Source: Charina bottae (Eukaryota; Chordata; Lepidosauria; Squamata; Charinaidae). Taken from it: DNA of 64,000 nucleotides. The position numbers and the translations under genes were made by a program. The stretch lies in the NCBI GenBank assembly GCA_023362775.1, contig JALMGJ010000005.1:38559463-38623462 (forward strand), in the 5' to 3' direction. Below, one piece after another: positions 1 through 13,400 of the stretch (positions are counted from its first letter, which is position 1; each line of letters begins with the position of its first letter). The notes beneath the pieces were generated by a model. The model was not told where the DNA came from, made no database searches, and saw nothing but the letters and a program-made list of their open reading frames with translations.

Positions 1-215
1 GGACTCACTGGAAAAGACCCTGATGCTGGGAAAGACTGAAGGCAAAAGGAGAAGGGGACGGCAGAGGATGAGATGGTTAGATAGCATCACCGATGTAATG
101 AACATGAATTTGAGTAAACTCCGAGAGACAGTGGAGGACAGGAAGGCCTGGCGTGCTATGGTCCATGAGGTCACGAAGAGTCGGACACGACTAAACGACT
201 GAAGAACAACAACAA
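1..215 (+). mobile_element. BovB-type RTE LINE, 3' end of ORF2
   Basis: The + strand translates through LMLGKTEGKRRRGRQRMRWL, then DSITDVMNMN...LSKLRETVEDRKAWRAMVHE and TKSRTRLND-stop, followed by an AAC-rich tail. This is the characteristic C-terminus of BovB-type reverse transcriptase ORFs found in squamates and ruminants. The element continues left of the window. Confidence 0.85.
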
Positions 216-967
216 TATGTGCACTTCAATCTAGGTCTTCCCAAATCTTGACCGGTCCTCATGATCTATTCATCACATTGGTTCTCCACATAACTTGAGC
301 TAAGTTATGGTCATAACTTTAATTCTTTGCTTCTTTCCTGTTTTCTCAAAATCTAAATAAATCTCAATGTGCTTCTTTTAAAATGTTTTTATTACTTTTA
401 ATAAAAAGACCAAAAAAAAATAATCAGATGCAAAAATTAAAAGAAAAAGAATAACTAAGAATGGAAATAAAAAATGGAAATAAAAATGCATAATAGAATA
501 AATATATGTAAAACGAAAAGCTCAGTTCTTAAACAGAAAACTAAATGTTGACTACATGGGGTCTGATCAGGCTCTGCATAATGTCAGTAGAAAGCTAATT
601 CATTGACTTGCTAACCAGTTTTTGATTCCAGATTACTTGCAGGTTTCCCATATGTACCATAGTACTACTTTTCACCTCTACATAAAAATGAGTATAACTA
701 AAATAGGAACTAAGTGCTTATGAAGATACTATTCAGGATAAAATAATAAAATAATAATAATAAAATGAAATTTATAATTTTGGTCCTAATAGTTTTTGAA
801 ACAAAACATTTAAAATTCATGAAGAAATTGAGGTAAAAATAAACAGTACGTGCAATGATATATAGCTAGAAATTGGAAAGTTAAAAACTTGGTCCTCATA
901 TGAAAGTTGTAATTTAAATAAAGAAAAGCTAGGGGTGTGAGCATTTCATAACAAAACAGAAAAACAA

Positions 968-972
968 ACACA

Positions 973-1020
<48 letters not shown>

Positions 1021-1022
1021 AC
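968..1022. repeat. (AC)n microsatellite
   Basis: Nearly pure AC dinucleotide run of about 50 bp with single interruptions, in an INPP5D intron. Confidence 0.98.
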
Positions 1023-4017
1023 AGAACTACATGAATCCCAGAAGTCACCCTGGAACTGCAGCACAGAAACTTACTGCAGACTAGGAGGTCCAGTTTTGTT
1101 TTTTTTAAAAATGGAAATATAATGGATATAAATAAAACAGGCTGCTACTTCTTTTTCCCCTTCTGATCCCAGCTGAATTAATATGTTTGTGGTTTCCAGA
1201 TCAGAGAATTTCTTCACTCCAGAATCTAGGAACAAATTTTAAGAAATGGTAAAGAAGAAAAGAGGTTTATCTCCTTTTGCCTTGCCACTTAAACATGCCC
1301 CATTAAACAACTTGCATTTCGGAAGTATATGAAGGATCAAATCTGGAAAAAATATTTATCTTCCTGTCTTTCCATTCCAAAGATCCAGCTTATTTTGACA
1401 GTAGTGAAGTATCATAGGTAATGGGCATGCCCTCTATTATGAATGAAAGGGGATACCTAGATGGAATGCAGCTGCTATCTAGCTTGTATTTAGGGTATAG
1501 TAAGAAAATGTTTCCATACACAACATCAGAACTGACCTAGCCATAGGAATTATTATAGGAATTATTATAGCCATAGGAATTATAGGAATTATTCAGGAAA
1601 TATCTATATGAAACATTGCCTGTAAACAGATCAATTCATCTAGATTCTAGAACATCTTTATTCCCTCTGAACAGCCCATCAAAATCTTTCACCCATTGCT
1701 TTTCGGCACTTTCAAGTTAATTTATTCTTTTCTCATTACAGCAACTATCGTTTTGAGCTTCATGATGTTCTTCTCAAGAAAGTCAACTCACACTTTTGTT
1801 TTATCAAAGAGATATTTTTAGAGTCTTTGCAGAAAATGTGTGGTTGTATAATATTTTAAATCACAAGCAAGGGCTTTTAAAGTTACGAGCAATTCCAGAG
1901 TAGATACCACCTGTGAGATCTCAAAGGACTTGGGAGTAATTATAACTGTAAGAGTTGTTTCCCAGATTTAAAAGATCATTATGTAAACTGATGGAGTTTT
2001 GAAGGTTAATAAAAGAACTCCAAGCAGCTAACAACAATCTTGCAAAGTAGAAGTGTGAACCAAAAAGGACTTGCACATTAAGCTTAATTACGTTCAGAAA
2101 TAAATTCAGTCTTCACACAGTAGTTAGATGAAGAAGAAAAAATAGAGATAGCTTACATTTATTCAGTAGATCTGGATACAAGTAGATTCATAGTAGAAAA
2201 CACTTAATCATCACCGGTTCTTTGTAGACAATCATTATGGAAATGGAAATGTCTGCATGCAAGCGAGATGAAAGGACGAGAGCTGCATTCTGCAGCACCT
2301 CCTGCTTGCAGGTGTGCCCAAAGAGTAATGGAGATTGTTAATCCCCAAACTCAAGAAGGAGAAATCAGGTGACCCATGTGACATCCCACAAGCACAATAG
2401 AGATGTGTTTACTAGAAGGACCCCCCTTATGCTTATGAGACAATGCTGAGTTGACCCCTGATAATTCCAACATAAACAACCAGCTACAAGCTTCCCTGTT
2501 ACCAGTGAGGAAGCCCCTCTTCACTGGTTCATACGAAGGCTGTAAGATTCAGAAAGTCACTGCTCTAATGTACACAGATATATATTGGTTGAAAATTTAA
2601 AATAGTTTACTTGCTGGAATTCTTGTACCTGTGCCTCTTTCATCTCAAAAAATCTTGCTAAAGAGAACTCTGTGAGAAACATGCTTGGAAAATATCAATT
2701 TCAGTACAGGCAATGGCCAAATGGCCTAACAACAAATCCCTGGAGTTCTCCAATGATGGAAGGGGCTACTTCAGCTTCAGTTCCTTCCTGGTCTGCATCA
2801 CTAGCCAAGGAAAGAAGACTGGAAAGTGGGAACTAAAATCTGTCTCAAGCAACATGCCTTAGGATCCATAATTCATTCATCCCCACTGCTTAAGAACAGA
2901 AAACAGAGTTATCTGCTTATCTGTTAAAATACAGGGTAATCCACAATTAGGATTAGGAAATAATCCTTTATATCCAGTCTTTAAAAGCACTTCCATTTCT
3001 TTCAAATGCAATTCATTCAGTTGTTATTAAGTTAATAATCTCCTGATTATTATTGTGCACTAGATTTGATATACTAGAAGCCTTATAGGATGGCATATAA
3101 AAAGCATATAACATCAGCATTTTGATAATACCTGCTCTTCCTTTCAAAAGTGATAGGACAATCTGACAGTGAGTACATTTGCACATAACTGCGATTCCTT
3201 TTGAACTTGCACTACCTGAGCTTGCCTCTTTTTGGCTTGCATAACATTTTTCTGAAAGTTGAAGATTTGAGTATCTGCTGTGGTTTAGCCATATTGAATC
3301 ATAATGAAATAATACTAAATATTTTGCAGGATTGGGTATTATAATTGAGAGGACAAAGGCTATTCATCTGAAGGAAAGAGACGAAGACGTCATTAAAAGA
3401 ATCATATTTTTTCTCACATTTCCTCTTGATATTAACTGTTTTCTTTTCATCTTTCTCAGCCAAATTGTTAACATAATGTGGACTGTATACCTGGAAAATG
3501 ATCTTATGTGCTGGCAATAATACTAGAATCTGTATATGGTTCCCATAGCAATTTGTGAGATGTGCAATTGTTTTCCTAGTTAGAACCTCCCCTGGAACCC
3601 CACTGATGCCACCGTGGTAGATTTTTTTCAGATGCATTTTTTTCTCTGAATTCATATGCTAATGGGAACAATGAAACATATCTACCCAGTGTTTATAAAA
3701 TAACTGATTGCTACACACTAATGCATAGTATTGTAATTATAGGAAAAACAGGAGGAGTTTGGAAGGACAATGGATAAGTATACTGTATGTGTGAACCAAG
3801 ACATTATAATGGGTGGAAGGAGGGGGTTGGAATCAACCAACCAAACAAAAACCTCATAGAGATTAACACTACTTCTCATATTAAGGTTTGGCTCATGGAA
3901 GTGTTTCCACAAATCATTACAATCAACAACTGTCATTAAGTTGAATGATAAATTATACATTTATCTTCATAAGTCAAATACAGATATGATGGGAATCCAA
4001 GAATGCTTGGTATCTTT

Positions 4018-4018
4018 G

Positions 4019-4078
<60 letters not shown>

Positions 4079-4082
4079 ATCT
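4018..4082. repeat. (TATC)n microsatellite
   Basis: About fifteen perfect TATC tetramers. GATA/TATC tetramers are common in squamate genomes. Confidence 0.98.
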
Positions 4083-4378
4083 ATCTATTACAGTTTACTT
4101 TCAGAAATAACTCTGCAGGAACTGTGTGTTCAATTAAAATTAACATTATAAGGAGTTCTTGGTCTGTTTACAAAATTCTAATGGATTGATGGAGTTTTGC
4201 TGAGTGGTAAAGAGAAATTCAGTTTTCACTTTTTAAAAAAGTTTTTGAGAAAACCTTCACTAGATTTTTGTTCCTCAACTCTGCATCCTCAAAGAAGTGT
4301 TTTAGCTTAGATAGCAAGGGGAAGGATTTATTTTAAAAATGTTTCTGTTTCTTCTTTCATTTTCTTTTTCTAACTCAG

Positions 4379-4475
4379 GCAACAAAGGAGCTGTTGGGGT
4401 GTCATTCATGTTTAATGGAACTTCCTTTGCATTTGTGAACAGCCATTTGACTTCAGGAAGTGAAAAGAAACAGAG
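4379..4475 (+). CDS. INPP5D: INPP5D exon a
   Basis: Acceptor ...taactcag and donor gtaaat. It encodes (G)NKGAVGVSFMFNGTSFAF and then VNSHLTSGSEKKQR, the phosphatase-core strand with the conserved NSHL. It begins with two bases of a Gly codon, so the previous exon must end with G. Confidence 0.93.
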
Positions 4476-7400
4476 GTAAATTATTATTGCCTTCCTAAGG
4501 GCCACCTCAGGCACCTGTTGCTTGCTACTACAGAGTTTCTGCTGTGTACAAATGGATAACCAGATTCAAAAAGCTAGACGTGCGAAGCTTATCTCTGTGA
4601 AGAACAGGGGCACTAAACCCTCCTCTTTCCTCCTGGTAATGAATTGCTGTTGTCATTTTTTAGAAAAGATAGCTAGATGATTCATCTCCAGGCATGTGAA
4701 ATGTGGAACCCTCCAGATGTTGCCCTAACCAGTATGATCAGTGGTGTGGTTGTTGTTGTTATTATTATTTATTTATTTATTTATTTAATTTATATAACCG
4801 CCCATCTCCCCCAACGGGGAACTCTGGGCGGTTTACAATAAATAAAATTAGATAAAAGCATAAAATATAAAATATATAAACCAACAATTTATACAATTAA
4901 TATAAAATAAAATAAAAATCCAAGTGGGAGATAGTATTAATAAAAGAAGGGCATTATAAAATTACGGGATTAATCACCCCCATGAGGAACTATTGTTTCC
5001 TCCCTCCCATGCCAGGCGGCAGAACCAGGTCTTCAGTTCTTTTCTAAAGGTCGGGAGGGAGGGGATCTGTCTCAACTCTGGGGGCAAGTTGTTCCAAAGT
5101 GCGGGTGCTGCTACAGAGATATGCTGAGAATCAGAGGTTCCAGAATCCTGATCTAGTCCATCATTGTGTTTTCCTAGCTGGCTACTAATATCCTTTACCT
5201 CAGAACTGAACAACATACTTGGCTTTAGATCCCACTCCAAAAAATAGTAGATGGGGCTGTAATACCTGTTTTATGTTATTTACATTAAATTAAAATCAAA
5301 TATAGTTAATGATAACAGTCCTCTGTAGTCAAGTGTTTAATATCTTTCCCCATCTGTCACAATTATTATTTATTTATTTATTATTTCAATTTATTCCCCG
5401 CCCATCTCCCTTGCAAGGGACTCTGGGCGGGTAAATTGGAGGCAGCCACCAAAAACCTATAAAAGCTGATACCAAATTGTAATTTTTAATGTTATATCAG
5501 TTTTATAGATTTCTGGTGGCTGCCTCCAACCCTTTTATTGGTTCTGCATCTCTGCTGCAGGAGGTCTTGAGCAACAGTTCTCTCCTGTTTTGTTTTGTTT
5601 TTTACTTCCCAGCACCTGGTATTTTTTGAAATATCAATTCTGAACACTGAATTGATTGTTCATTTTCTAAGTAAAGATTCTTATAATGCCAAAATTGTAG
5701 GAATTCTGGGATGGTAGTACCAGAACTCCACGCAGCTTCTTATTAGTATATAGCAGAGTAGAAGCGTTCCTATAAACTTGCACAAGGCTTATTTAGTTCA
5801 AAACACAAAATAAACACACTTCACACATTAATGTAAAGTTACATAAAAAAAGAGTCTACAATTTTATTGTAACTCACAGTTCCTTAGTAGAAAAGGTCCA
5901 TGCGTGCGAGCAAGTGGTTCTGACCAAACCCACAGTCTTCTTTAATGTGGTCTTGCTGTTTGGAAGTATGAGAAACACGTGGCAGCAGCCATAGCTGCCA
6001 TGCTCCTTGGTAGGAGATCCGAGCAGAAGGAGAAAGAGAAGGGAACAGGAAACAGGAAACCGGGATTCAGCCCCTCCCACACAAAGCAAGTAAGATCAGG
6101 TTACAGCAGAGGCTGCCTCCTCCTTCAAGCCTGTGTGTGAGACGTGCTTGGTTGAAACCCGATATCTAACAAAAATAGCATGATCTTCATATTGGATAGA
6201 AGTATTAGAAGGCTCAGACCCTCTAAAGCCAAGGTTGCAGATTTATTAAAAAGTCTTTAGGGGGGGAAGCCATCTGAGGGGAATATCTCAAAAATAGGTT
6301 GATGAAGCCTGAGCATGTTGGGTTATAGGAATTATCTCAGCTGTGCTGTTGGGTGTGTTGCTATGTGTCTGCCACATAGTCCACCCAATCACATACCAGG
6401 CTCATAGGATAGGCAACTATATATTCCACAGCTAGGCAACAAACCTTATTTCTCCAAGATCATAGCACTGAAAATGTTACCTCAGGGGTAAAAAAAAAAG
6501 GCTGCAAATGAAAAACCATGCTCAGAAAACTCCTACAATTCAATATTCTAACCCTGAGCTACATACATTCTCTACAATTACAAGACTGAACATGCTTAGT
6601 ATGCTGACTAAGGACACAGCCAGATCACTGTGTTAAAGTGTTATCCTCCAATCCATGAGTTGGTAGAAAAGTATGCTACATAAATTGCCTTGCCCTTATT
6701 GCCACCAATCTCTATTCTGCCTCAATAATGAGGCAGTTTTAATGTGCGACAAGTAATGTGGGACAGTGCTAAATGAAAGTACATACTATGCCAGTTTTCC
6801 TGATCTGGACCCAAATGTGTTGGGTTAGGCTGGCTGTGCTGACCAAACCCTGGAATTTGTAGAGAAACATATCTGGAGGCAGACATTTGGGAGATGCTGC
6901 ATTATATTAAGCATTCATTCCTAGCAAAAACAAATTACCACCATGCTGTTATTTTCATGCTCCCATTTTCTCAAAACTGAACTTTATTGAAATAGCACCT
7001 TTGAAGGAAAATAACAGTTTAGAGCAGGGCTTTCCAAAGTTTTCCCGCAGTGACACACCAACCGCCGTTGGTGTGTCACCGCAGGAAAACCCGGAAGTGC
7101 CGCCATTGCGGCAGTGCGCAAAAACCCGGAAGCGCTGCTGCCGCTTTCGGGTTTTTGCACGCCGCCATTGGTGTGTCGCCGCGGGATAACCCGGAAGCGC
7201 TGATGATGATCAGCGCTTCCGGGTTGTGTGGCGACACACCAGACTGTGTGTGGCGACACACTTTTGTGTCGCCACACACAGTTTGGAAAGCTCTGGTTTA
7301 GAGCAACTTTTACCAAAAACAGAAAAAAGACACAAACACAAACAAACGGAGGGGAAAAATCACTTCCATACATTGTGATCTTCTCATCTGGACTGGAGCG

Positions 7401-10400
7401 CTGTATAATTGTTCCTTTTTTTTAAAGAGTACTTTCAAAAGTATGTTTTAAGCTAATACAAAATTAGAACATGAGCTACGTACATAGATTCAAGAAGCCA
7501 TCATTAAATGTGGAACATACAGAATGTATTTCAACAGGTTTCTTTTCCTATCCACAGAGACATTGATGTTTTATCTTAGCTTTGCTGAACTCAGTATATT
7601 TTCAAAAACTATAGTCAACACAGAGATGGAAACAAAGCTCTCAAACTTTGGCTAATATGGCAACCTGTATACAGTCCCTTAAGGCAGAGCTTTCCAAACT
7701 TTTCATGTTGGTGACACACTTTTTAGAAATGCATCATTTCGCGACACACTCTTACAGCAGGGCACAAGGCAGACACTAGGACCTGTGCGGAATCACAGCA
7801 GGTTTGGAAGCAGCAAGGCACAAGGCAGGCACTAGGACCTGTGTGGAAGCCAGGAGGCAGCAGCAGCCGAGACACACACAGACGCTGCAGCCGACACACT
7901 AACGTGTCCCGACACACAGTTTGGAAAGCTCTGCCTTAAGGCTTAAATATGCTTTCTTTTTTCAGGAATAAGCAAGTCAGTATGCCAAAGTTGCTAAGCA
8001 GCATAGCATTCCCAGGCTCATATACAGAGAAAGAATATAGATAATTGAAATTATAAAGTCTCTTCATCAAAGAAAATACTAGATGATTAAGGGGAGGGTT
8101 GTTATATTATGTTTTATTTTGTTTGTGTTTCCTTTTGCTAAAGGTCAACAGGGAACATTCCTCTTCCAGGACCATTGAATGTCTTAATCATTTAGATTTA
8201 TATATGAAATCTGTAACTCTCTGCTGCTATGGAACTAGAACTAGAAATTCAACACATGTGCTTATATAAATCAAAGGAGATAAGCTGTGTTAAATCACCA
8301 TACTTTCCCTCCTTGCTATGGCCCAGTTTCAGCTTCCTTTCACACTTCCACATTCCCATGGCAACACAAACTGCAGGGCCTCCCTTCTGTCCACCTGGCA
8401 TGTTCATTGCTTGAAGGGTGGCCTATCCTGGGGGGTGGTTCTGTATTACAAGGAAGCAAGGAGATTTGCCCTTGAACTTGTTTTAGCACAGCCACTCTGA
8501 GGACAGAAAAGGACTCCTGGCTACTGTTCCTTTTCACAGGGAATGAAGTAGCATGATAGGTATCACAAGCAGGTGTTATTGCTTATTTACACAAGGAAGG
8601 ATCTACAGTCAGAGTGTGCTGTTCCAGAATTTTACTGATTCAACTACTGAGAGATTTGGAAGTATAGGAGAATAATTGACAAATGGGTACGCATTCCTTT
8701 TTGTGTTCAGACATGGAGGTCTTCTAGACAAAAGTGCAGTTGTGGTAGTTGAGCAAGATGAACCCCCTGTTCATCACATCACACTGACAACTTGGTCTGA
8801 GAATCTTCTCTTTTTTTAATGAATATTTTATTAAATTATTCATAAAAGAATAATTAAATTAAATTTAAATTAGCAGTTTTTATAAAAAATAGTTGTAGTT
8901 CCCTCCTTAATCAAATAACTCAATTTAGCCATTTCTGCAAACTCAGCCATTTCACAATCCATTCCTCCATTATTGGTGTTTCTGTAGTCTTCCATCTTTG
9001 TGCATCTAATCGCCCCACTGCAGTTACCCCATATAAAACCAAGCATCCATAAGCCTTTTTTAGTTGAGTGTCCATAAGTCATAATAAGAAAAGTTCTGGT
9101 TTCATCTGAATGTTAATTTTTAAAAATTCTCTGCATCATCATATGTATTTGTGTCTAGTATCTTTTCGCTTTTTCACAAGTCCATCATGCATGATAAAAT
9201 GTCCCCTCATGTTTTTCACATTTCCAACAGTGATTAGAAGTACCTTTATACAATTTCTTTGGTGTCATATACCAATGGTACATAATTTTTAAAAAGTTTT
9301 CTTTGAAATTGTAAAACGATGTGAATTTCAGACTTTTTAACCACATTCTCTCCCATTGATCCATTTGAATATTATAACCAAAATTCTTGGCCCATTTTAC
9401 CATACATTCTTTACCTTGCTGATCCTCTGTTTCAAATCATGGATCTGAGGGTTTTCAATGCATTGGTGTATATATTTTTAACAAGCAACTTTCCCTCAAA
9501 CTGCTTTTGGGAATTTATTTATTTATTGCAAAACAGTGGTCAAATTTTCACAAACACATGGAACTTTGGAGAGGGACAATTCTAGCAATTTAGTACCTTT
9601 TGTGTATTTGTGTGTGACATGAAGGAATGAATGCTTGTATTGGCACAAACCTGGAAGAATTGGGTATGTGTGTGTAAGAGAATGAGTTCAGTTATTGGAC
9701 AGCTTGAAATTATATCAGACAAGCAGTGATTAGCTAAAACCTGTCTGTCCTTACTTATTGGTCAGAAAGGACAAGTACTAATTGGGCATTTAGTTCTCTG
9801 AGTTCTATACTCCGAAACATCCAGATATGGCTATGTTTACAGTGACATCCACAGCAAACCACAATGACACAAAAAAAATATGGTGACATCACACAAGTAC
9901 CACCCTTACGTACTTGCACCCTGACATCTGACTCAAGTACATAAGATGTGACATTTGCATGATGATGTTGTGATACACATTTCATTATTTGCTCCCCTTC
10001 TCTCCAGGAGATGGTTATGCATGTTCATAGCATTTTGATGCTATGATGTCCAAATAAATTTGCAAAAACACCTAGATCAGCCTTTAACTGGATTAAGAAG
10101 GGGTAGGAGATGGAAAGGCTGATCATTTGGAAGTCCCTGTAGTTTCTAATTAAGCTGAATTGCAAGGGGTTTCTTTCACATTATATCTGGAGGAAGAAAG
10201 GAAAATTAGCAACAACACAGTAATTTCAGTACATTGTGTAGAGGTAGTTCAGGTGTTTATTGAATTGTGGAAATGGTGACACATACAGTAACATCAACAC
10301 AATGATGTTTAGATTTTATTTTTATTTTTGTATTTATCAAATTTCATCACCGCCCATCTCCCCCGAAAGAGGGACTCTGGGCGGTTCACAATAAAGCTAA

Positions 10401-13400
10401 AAATATTAAAATACAATAAAAACAAGATATATTACAAAACGTATACATACAAGTATAAAATATAAAATAACATCCAAGATGGCAATTAAAAGTTCTGATT
10501 CGGATTCATAAATACATGGGGAACCACTTTAAGGCGCTAGCCACCCCCAGGATTGACTACACCCCTTCCTGCCCCCAGCAAGATGGCAGAGATGGCAGAG
10601 CCATCTAAAGTTGTTTTAGAAGACAGCTGGAATAGCTAATGATGAATTTAAGATGCCTCCATGGTGGTTTGGGGATGAGCCAAGACTGCTTCGTGAGGAC
10701 ATAGCTGGGTGTCTTTGTGCCATAGTTAGCAGGATCTGAGGATGAGCCCTGTGACTCATTTAGCCATAGTCCATCTCACTAGTCCATTGATCTGTGTTGT
10801 AGTTGGTAGGGAAAGTGATGGCTATTAAAAACTAGCAAATTAGCACCTTTTCTGTAGATAGGCAGCAGTTTCCTCCATTGAAAGTTGTACAGTGAATAGT
10901 GCTGAGTTCAGTTAGCACAGAAATGCTGAAAGATATCTCAGTTAAAAGCAGAGCGCATCCACGAACACCAACTAGTAGTCAGAAGACACGATGAAAACTC
11001 CTTAATCTCACAACACATGGACAGACTCAACCATACTTTCAACTGGGAAACTGTGAGCATCCTAAACCAAGCCAAATCCAAAAATGCTAGAGAATTCCTG
11101 GAAGCTTGGCACTCAGACAAAGCACCCATCAACAGACACATAGAGGTAAACAACATTTACATACCATTCATAAGAGACAATAGAAAAGCCAAAAGATCAG
11201 AACACTTCCTCGCCAGCAATCAACACCCAGATATGCAAAAATTAACACCAAGATTAACACCAGATGAACAATCAAACAGTACTTTATACCTTAATTAAGG
11301 AACTATTAACCTAGTCAATCAACCAAACAGCAAACAACAGCCCAATCAAGGAACTCCCAAGGAGTGAACAACACCCCCACCAACACAAGCAGGACAAGCC
11401 ACGATATATAAACAGAAAGCAAGTCTCACTCCCTTTTCCCACTGAAGATGTTGCCTAGTCTGGCAATGAAACGTCTGCAAGAAAACAACAAGGCTCAGAG
11501 AACACCAAGGACTCCACAAATAATAATCTATTTGTACAGTGCCTTGGGAAAGTTTGAGAATATATTTTAAAGTACTCTGAGATTATCTAGCCTAACACTG
11601 TCTCCAGTTAACTGTCTTTACTGGTGGTGGTGGTCAGGAATTATGCAATTTAACAGTATATTGAGCATACTTTTCTTATTTTATCAGGCGAAATCAGAAC
11701 TACATGAGTATTCTTCGCTTTATGTCCCTGGGAGACAAGAATTTGAGTCCATTTAACATCACTCATCGTTTTACTCATCTCTTCTGGCTGGGAGATCTGA
11801 ATTACCGCTTAGAGTTATCCCCAACGGTTGGAGAACCATTTTTATTCCCTACTAGTTCATAATACTTAGCATTTATATGAAGTTCCTTTAAAGTGTTCAG
11901 AATATTTACATTTACATCACTTGCATTATTTTGGTTATCCTTATAGCTGATCTGAAAATTAAGCTTCTATTAATTTCTCAGATTTTGCAAATAAAAATCT
12001 GAGACTGAAAATGTTCATAGCCAAAATGAGATTTGAACTGGAACCTTCCTTGCTCACAAACATACTCTTATGAATCGTACAGGAATGCATATTTTAGTTG
12101 CAAGCCCCATTACTAAAATATTCCTACCCTGTTTTTCACATATGTAAAAATTTCCCTGCACGGTACTTAGGGAACATCACTTCTGGTTTTCAGCAGAAAT
12201 TAAATTTGCACTATATTAACTGGCAGGCTCTTGTGTAAGTCATGAGGCCTCATGATTTCATGCTCTCCTAAATTTTCAAGTGTAAAAACAGGGGAAACTT
12301 CCTTAGTGCAGAAACCCAGATGTTTATCCAGCCTCTGTTTTGGCATATGGAATGAAGGAGTGTTCACTACCTCCCTACATGGCACTCACTTCAAGAGATA
12401 TATACACATACAGCAGGGGTGGGGAACCTTTTTTCTGCCAAGGGCCATTTGGATATTTATAACTGGGGACCGGGGGGGTGGGGGGTGGGGTTTCTGGGAT
12501 TTCTGCGGACTGGGGGCCGGAGTTTGCGGGCGGGAGCCAATCACAAGCACTGGGGGGCGGGGTTTGCGGGCGGGAGCCAATCACGTGGAAGGGGTGGGGT
12601 ATGTGGGCGGGAGCCCCACGGGCCTTAGGCGGGAGCCCCGCGGGCCTTATATGGCCCACGGGCCTGACGTTGCCCACCCCTGACATACAGGGACAGTATC
12701 CTATCAATTCAAAAGATGAGACTGTCTGCAAGCTGCTGTTGCTGCTGCTGCTGTGGTTATTATTATTATTAAAATGTATATGCTGCCTGACTCCCAGTGA
12801 CTTTGGGTGGTTTACAATTTGTTAAAAACATTTAAAAACAAGGAAACAACAAAAAACCAAAAAGAATAAAGATGGCAGAAATGACATAACCAGATAGGAA
12901 CAAAGAAAAAAAAGTGGGGGCTTCGATCACCCTCACCCAAGGTGAATTGAAAACATGAGAGAGCAAATGTTGACTTTAGCAACAACTCTGCAACTGATTC
13001 ATTCCATCCCCCCAGAAACAATAAAAACCTTGATCCATCTTCCTTTATTGGGATTTTGAGTGGTTAATATAAACGCAACAGATTGTTCAGAAGGAAAGTT
13101 CACTGAAAAATGTTGATTCGTTGAGCTGCTGACACAGTTCATGCCAATGAGGATTTGTACCATATTGCTCTTTCCATTAATGACATGGCCATCCCCATCC
13201 CCAAATCGTGGAGTATTTTCTGAGCAACAGAACCTCCCAGGTTTTTTTCTTGGTGTTACAGTAGTGTTTACCCTGACTTAGCAGCGACATGGGAATCTGC
13301 CCCTATATATGATATGTCAAGGGCAGAAGATAAATGATAGCTTCATAGGATAAGGGAATCTCCTATATACATTTTTTTCTAAAAAGAAGGGAGGCATGTG

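Larger units (their letters stand above)
215..4378. other. INPP5D intron, mostly featureless
   Basis: AT-rich intron upstream of exon a. It holds an (AC)n run, a TATC microsatellite and a short GGAATTATTATA tandem near 1545-1600. No INPP5D exon with the expected IANTLG ending was found, and no other gene is supported. Confidence 0.5.

Noticed and set aside
3299..3655. 118-codon - strand ORF
   Set aside because: AT-rich intron sequence, no domain, no splice context, no repeat match seen.
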